Assembly: GCA_941918925.1 (NCBI GenBank)
Contig: OW799234.1
Coordinates: 93,413,978 to 93,477,977 of the forward strand
Source: Phyto melanocephala
Taxonomy: Eukaryota > Arthropoda > Insecta > Diptera > Rhinophoridae
Direction of reading: 5' to 3'
Length of the DNA stretch: 64,000 nt
Shown: in pieces, positions 59,555 to 64,000 of the stretch
Layout: each line of letters opens with the position of its first letter
How positions within the stretch are numbered: the first letter of the stretch is position 1
The notes under the pieces: model-generated
Seen by the model: only the letters and a program-made list of their open reading frames with translations
What the model was told of the DNA's origin: nothing
Databases searched by the model: none
Program-made: the position numbers and the translations under genes

Positions 59555-60634
59555 TTTTTAGGGAAATATTTCTCCGTATTGACTTTTTTTATTTTTTAAC
59601 ATGGATTTCTTCTTTCTGCAAACATGTACAAATATAGAAAGGACAACGAACAAAAAAATAGGAACATGTGAACAATTGTTTTTAAAGTTATTTCAGTATG
59701 TATACATGCGTATGAATAATCATATTAAAACTTATTTTAAAAACATTGAAAAAAATTTTTAAATTTTTATCAAAATATAAATTTAAAAAAAAAACCAAAT
59801 ATCAAGATTGTAAGATAATTTTTTTTTAATTGCATTATTTCACGTTAAAAAAATATATAAAGAATAAAGGCTTTGCGTTAACATTTTAACGTTAAAAAAT
59901 TTTTCTTACTTAATTGTGTAAATCGATGTTTAAAAGGATTAAATAAAATATTATAACATATCATATTAATATCATATTTAAAATAAAAGTATGTATACTT
60001 AGCACGTTAACTATATTTTGAAGAAGTTATGTAACTTTGTTGCAAGTTAATACTTAAATCTCCGGAACCAAAAATTACACCTCTATTTCATTTCATTAGA
60101 TTTGTTTTCTTGCTCCATTTCATTATGATAAGACAGCTAAAGTCATACTTAACCCAGAACAGCTTCATAAATAAAATGCTGGCCAATGTCACTATAAAAC
60201 TATCTATAAAAGTAAAATTACAATTCCAATTTTCTCAAAAGTATATATTTTGACATTGTCCCTTTTAACTGCAAGCCACAGAAATATGGTGCTTCTAAAC
60301 GGACTCTTCCAGTGTTTACCAAAATTAAAAATTTCTTAATAAATTTAAATTTTTAAATAACTATTACTTGTTAATTTTAAAACACTTTTAGAGTAAAATA
60401 AATTTTATAACTGTAGAAAAAAGGAGTACCTGCTTAAGTCGACATGAGCTACAATTAAGATAATCTCACGGTTTCCATCCTGGAATTCAAGACTTCCTTC
60501 TTCAACTACAAAGGAAGTTAAATCGTTAAAATTTGGTTTCCATATATTTTTTCAAAGAACAATATCAGTTTGAATAAATACCTATTTAAACTTACAATTT
60601 AACAAAATATACGAAAACCAATATGATCTTTCAT
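59555..60634. other. AT-rich spacer, no feature recognised
   Basis: Nothing supported. Confidence 0.4.
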
Positions 60635-60636
60635 TA

Positions 60637-61133
60637 GCGGAACTCAGTCGTTGATGCAAACTACTCTTGCAAGTTGTGCAGACCGTGAAAGTCTAGCAAA
60701 CAATTTAACTTTTGCACGACTACAAAAACAAATTAGCGGAACTCACTCTTTGATACAAATTACCCTTGCAAGTCGTGCAGACCGTGCAAGTCTAGCAAAC
60801 AATTTTACTTGTGCACGACTACAAAAACAAATTCTATTAAATTGCAATTTGCATCACTTGAGCAAATATGCACAACTAAAAATCAGTGCAAAGTAATGTC
60901 ACATAAATTTGCACAACAGATACACAATTTTTTTACTCTCAGGATTTAAAATCTCCACAAATTCAATTTCATACATGGCATTTTTTACAAAAAAAAAAAA
61001 AAAATATTGATATTATATTTTTCCGTTGATTTAGGCATTGTAATTTTATAAAATTAATTAATTTTATTTTCGGAAAATATTAAAACACAGAATTTGCACT
61101 AATTGCAAAAATGCTACCAAGAGTGAGTTCCGC
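60637..61133. mobile_element. MITE with TA duplications and a duplicated left end (497 bp)
   Basis: TA at 60635-60636 and 61134-61135. The right end, read inward, is GCGGAACTCACTCTTGGTAG. The left end GCGGAACTCAGTCGTTG recurs about 99 bp inside (GCGGAACTCACTCTTTG at 60736), where it matches the right end better. The two left units (60637-60735 and 60736-60834) are otherwise near copies of each other. The interior is non-coding; the open frame from 60651 simply runs through the two units. Confidence 0.7.
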
Positions 61134-61135
61134 TA

Positions 61136-62190
61136 TTTAAACATCGTGGAACCAATTTATAATAATCATCCTAATAATTTTTAAAAGTGCTTTTCCGAAA
61201 AACTGTTAAAATACACATAAGCAGATATTTTTAATTGCCACAATTTTAATAGTGGATCTGATAAGTAATAAGCTTTAAAAAAATAAACCCTTTGTGTCCT
61301 TAAAAGAATTTAACTTGTTTTTAATAGTCCAAATTTACCAAAAATTTCTTATTTAAAACATCATAACTTCTTTCCGTTAAAAGCATTCAAAAAATTATTT
61401 TAATGTTGTTGCTTTTTTTTAATTTGAATCATTTAAGAAAATCAGTATTATACAAAATCTTCTGTGTGAGAATTATAAGTTCTCTTAAAGCATTATTTTC
61501 TCTTATTACAAATTTTTGTTAAATTTTTATAAAGTGTTTGTTTTAATTCTGCCCTGTAACACCTGTCATATTCAATTTATAAATATCTTATTTTAATTTA
61601 AATTTATGGTTCAATTTTCAGCTAACACATAAATAAATTATAAAATAGATTTGAAAAAGAAATTGCATACCTATAAATACGTTTAATTTTAATGAAGAAT
61701 AAATACTTTAAAAACTTTGATAAATTAATGAAGTGTACAGTGAAATGACGATAATGTTTTGCGAAAAAATCTGTGGTTTTCTTTGGCTGTTTTTTTTTTT
61801 GTCCATCACCCTTAAAATGGTCTCTTCTCTTAGTTATCCCTCAGTTCATTTATATACACCATTCACCACCTTAAGCCTTATATTTTAACACAAGCCTGCG
61901 AATAGAAATGTTTTTGTCTTTCATATTTCACAACTATAATTGTAATGCACTTTTCATTATTGGGAACTTAAAAGGTCGCACAGTTTTTCTTTTTCAAGTC
62001 CAATAAAAGTATTGTTAGCATATATATAAATAGCATTTTTTTCATGCCACATGAAATTAATTAGTAATAATAGCAACTGTCTAATTTTAAAGAAGCAGTC
62101 GTGTTCTTTTGCTCTGATCTGAGCTCGTGATATATCCAAATAACTGATTTTCAATAACAAAACTTTCGAAAGCATATCTGGCTTCATAAA
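61136..62190. other. AT-rich spacer, no feature recognised
   Basis: Nothing supported. Confidence 0.4.
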
Positions 62191-62330
62191 GTTGATTTCA
62201 ATATATACGTGGAAAGACGGACAGACAGAAACAGAATATAAATACTTTATAGCTACTAAAATATTAAAAATAATAGAAATAACAACAGGAATGAGAAATT
62301 TACATATAAACCTTTACACTCTCATGTGAA
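62191..62330 (-). repeat. DINE-1-like left-end fragment
   Basis: GGACAGACAGAAACAG, TATAAATACTTTATAG and GGAATGAGAAATTTACATAT followed by AACCTTTACACT are the reverse complement of the GTCCG tract, CATAAAGTATATA and TTTGTCATTCC parts of the family. Confidence 0.5.
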
Positions 62331-62561
62331 GAATAAAAAATGATTACGGCATTCTAGCTGAATATGAGCACTAACTAAAACGTGCATGTAAGACACTTTA
62401 ATGAGTAGCTGAAGACAATATAAAGGTTAACAGCCTGAGAAGATTCCAAATTATTATGCAGGTTATTCAGAATTTACCCATTTAAAATTCATTGAAAAAA
62501 ATTGCTGTTCATATTTTAAATAATTTGAAAAGGAATGGAAAGGAAAAAAAATTTTTCATAT

Positions 62562-63078
62562 TGTTACGTTTATACTTTTTATAATTGTTGGCTTATTTCC
62601 TTTAAATATACCTTGAGTTCTTTTATTCCATTCAAAAACAGTTGAAATTCGTTATAAAATTAAGAGCACTTTATTTACTTAAACACTCTCAAAGATTGCT
62701 TTAATATCACTTTACTTATTTCACTTATTGTTATACACCTTTATTTTCAAACATACTTTGATACGCACCTTACAAGCTCTACTGTAATACTGATCATGTT
62801 AGCTGTGTTGTTCGGCTATTTATAGTAAAATAGTGGTGTTCGGTAACATTCGACAAAGTTCTCGTACGTACACACTAGTACATTCGAAAACCGTTACATT
62901 CAAATTAAGACGTTACGTAATATGCAGGAATAATAAAAGTGCCTAAAAGTATGCTACACATAATAACAACTTAATATCATGTTCGAACAACCAGCGAAAT
63001 AAACTAATCAAAATAAAACTACTACAACTAAAATAAATTATAATGTAAATTTAGCTATATAAAAATAAATATGTAACA
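62562..63078 (+). mobile_element. Solo LTR (517 bp)
   Basis: TGTTACGTTTATAC to ATGTAACA, with ATAT on both sides (62558-62561 and 63079-63082). It has the same orientation and sequence as 29355-29932 but lacks the palindromic insertion. It carries about 60 bp in the 5' third (near 62680-62745) that the other copy lacks. No internal retroelement sequence adjoins it. Confidence 0.8.
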
Positions 63079-63082
63079 ATAT

Positions 63083-64000
63083 TTTGGAAAATTCACATAT
63101 AAGGGGATTCATATTATCCCAAGTGCACTGTATTTTGTTTCAAAACTATTGTCAGAAATTTTTCTATTGTCACAAAATGTACAGCTTCTCTATATTACTG
63201 TTGTCCCTAGATGAATTAATTTTTTAAAGTTTAATGTTTGTAAAAATAAATCTAAATGAAAATTTATTTTATATTTGGGAGTTTATTTTACATTTAATTT
63301 TACATTGAATCTACGAAATTGTTTTTCACAATAAAAAAAAACTTTTATATCATTAGATTCAGCTTTAATAAGAAGTTTTTTAAATTGTATGAGAATGTAT
63401 AACCCTTGAGACACGTTTTTTGTTATTGTTATGTTTTTATTATTATTATTTTTTGTTTGTTTTTTTATTGCCACCAACAATTCCATACTTCATGCAGCAC
63501 ACATTAGATTTTTTCGTAAGTGAAATTAGCTAACAAATCAACAAAATGTTGTGCTAAATTTGGGGGCACACAATAATGTACTTGCACGAATGTCGCCAAA
63601 ATAAATTCATTATAGCAAAAAAAAAAAAAACATAAACATAAACAAAATTTTCAACATTTTCAAGCAAAAAAAAACCATGACCAAGAATGAATTTTGCACG
63701 AATTCAACTTCTGATTAGCATGAGCGTGTCATTTGAGATCATGTGCTAACATAAATATATCAACGAACTGCAGTCTACTCTAATGAGTATATCGATCTTA
63801 TAAATTAGTTGAAAATACACCGAGTTAATGATGTTTATTTACATAATTAGTTTAAGAGGTTTGAAGCACATTATTTATGACAAATTATTTCTAATTTAGG
63901 GAGTCATTTAGAATGAAGCTTTTAGCACTATTGAATTAGAAGTCGTAGAAATGTGGTTAACTTAGAACTACTTCCAAATTTCTTTTGCTGATTTTGAACA
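63083..64000. other. AT-rich end of the window, no feature recognised
   Basis: A/T homopolymer runs (63615-63630, 63420-63465) and otherwise unique-looking sequence; no gene or repeat end supported. Confidence 0.4.

Overview
This window looks like non-coding DNA from a higher (schizophoran, probably calyptrate) fly. It is very AT-rich, has no convincing intact host gene, and is built from old transposable elements. The organism call rests on DINE-1/INE-1-like repeats with the dipteran 'TATACCC ... GTCCGTCTGTCCG ... CTTGTTT' layout, many mariner relics with 'WFQQDGATCHTA' and 'LTPLDYFLWG' motifs, and several non-LTR retrotransposon (LINE) remnants. It could be a large intron or an intergenic region; the sequence does not decide which. 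The species cannot be named from this alone.

Layout. 0-5.5 kb: a DINE-1-like copy cut by the window edge, a degenerate relic, a Helitron-like element with 5'-TC and CTAA-3' ends, a DINE-1-like copy carrying a mariner deletion derivative, and an RNase H relic. 8-16 kb: half a mariner, a DINE-1-like/LINE/mariner composite, a mariner whose 5' half is replaced by an inverted copy of its 3' end, and a MITE. 18-24 kb: a LINE reverse transcriptase (RT) relic, a nearly complete DD41D mariner (1,285 bp), a pair of long inverted repeats around it, and a mariner 3' end beside a tandem repeat. 24.5-26.3 kb: two small coding-like stretches I do not recognise. 26.5-31.3 kb: a 2.5-kb DINE-1-like element with a 287-bp tandem array and the same mariner derivative at the same site, a solo LTR with a palindromic insertion, and a mariner 3' end. 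32.9-34.1 kb: a LINE RT relic interrupted by a 251-bp piggyBac-type MITE flanked by TTAA. 36-42.7 kb: tRNA-like SINE units, degenerate DINE-1-like pieces, a mariner relic on the minus strand and a LINE fragment. 46-54 kb: a long palindrome, a complete DINE-1-like copy, a mariner relic and two LINE relics. 57-63 kb: a mariner relic, a small palindromic MITE, a DINE-1-like copy, a MITE with a duplicated left end, and a second solo LTR.

Nothing here acts as a pathway. All transposase and RT reading frames I can follow carry stops, frameshifts, deletions or lost catalytic residues, so every element appears immobile. The useful information is in the nesting: shared insertion sites, empty sites and target duplications allow a relative order of events to be read. 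No CRISPR array, rRNA, canonical tRNA gene or bacterial-type operon is present.
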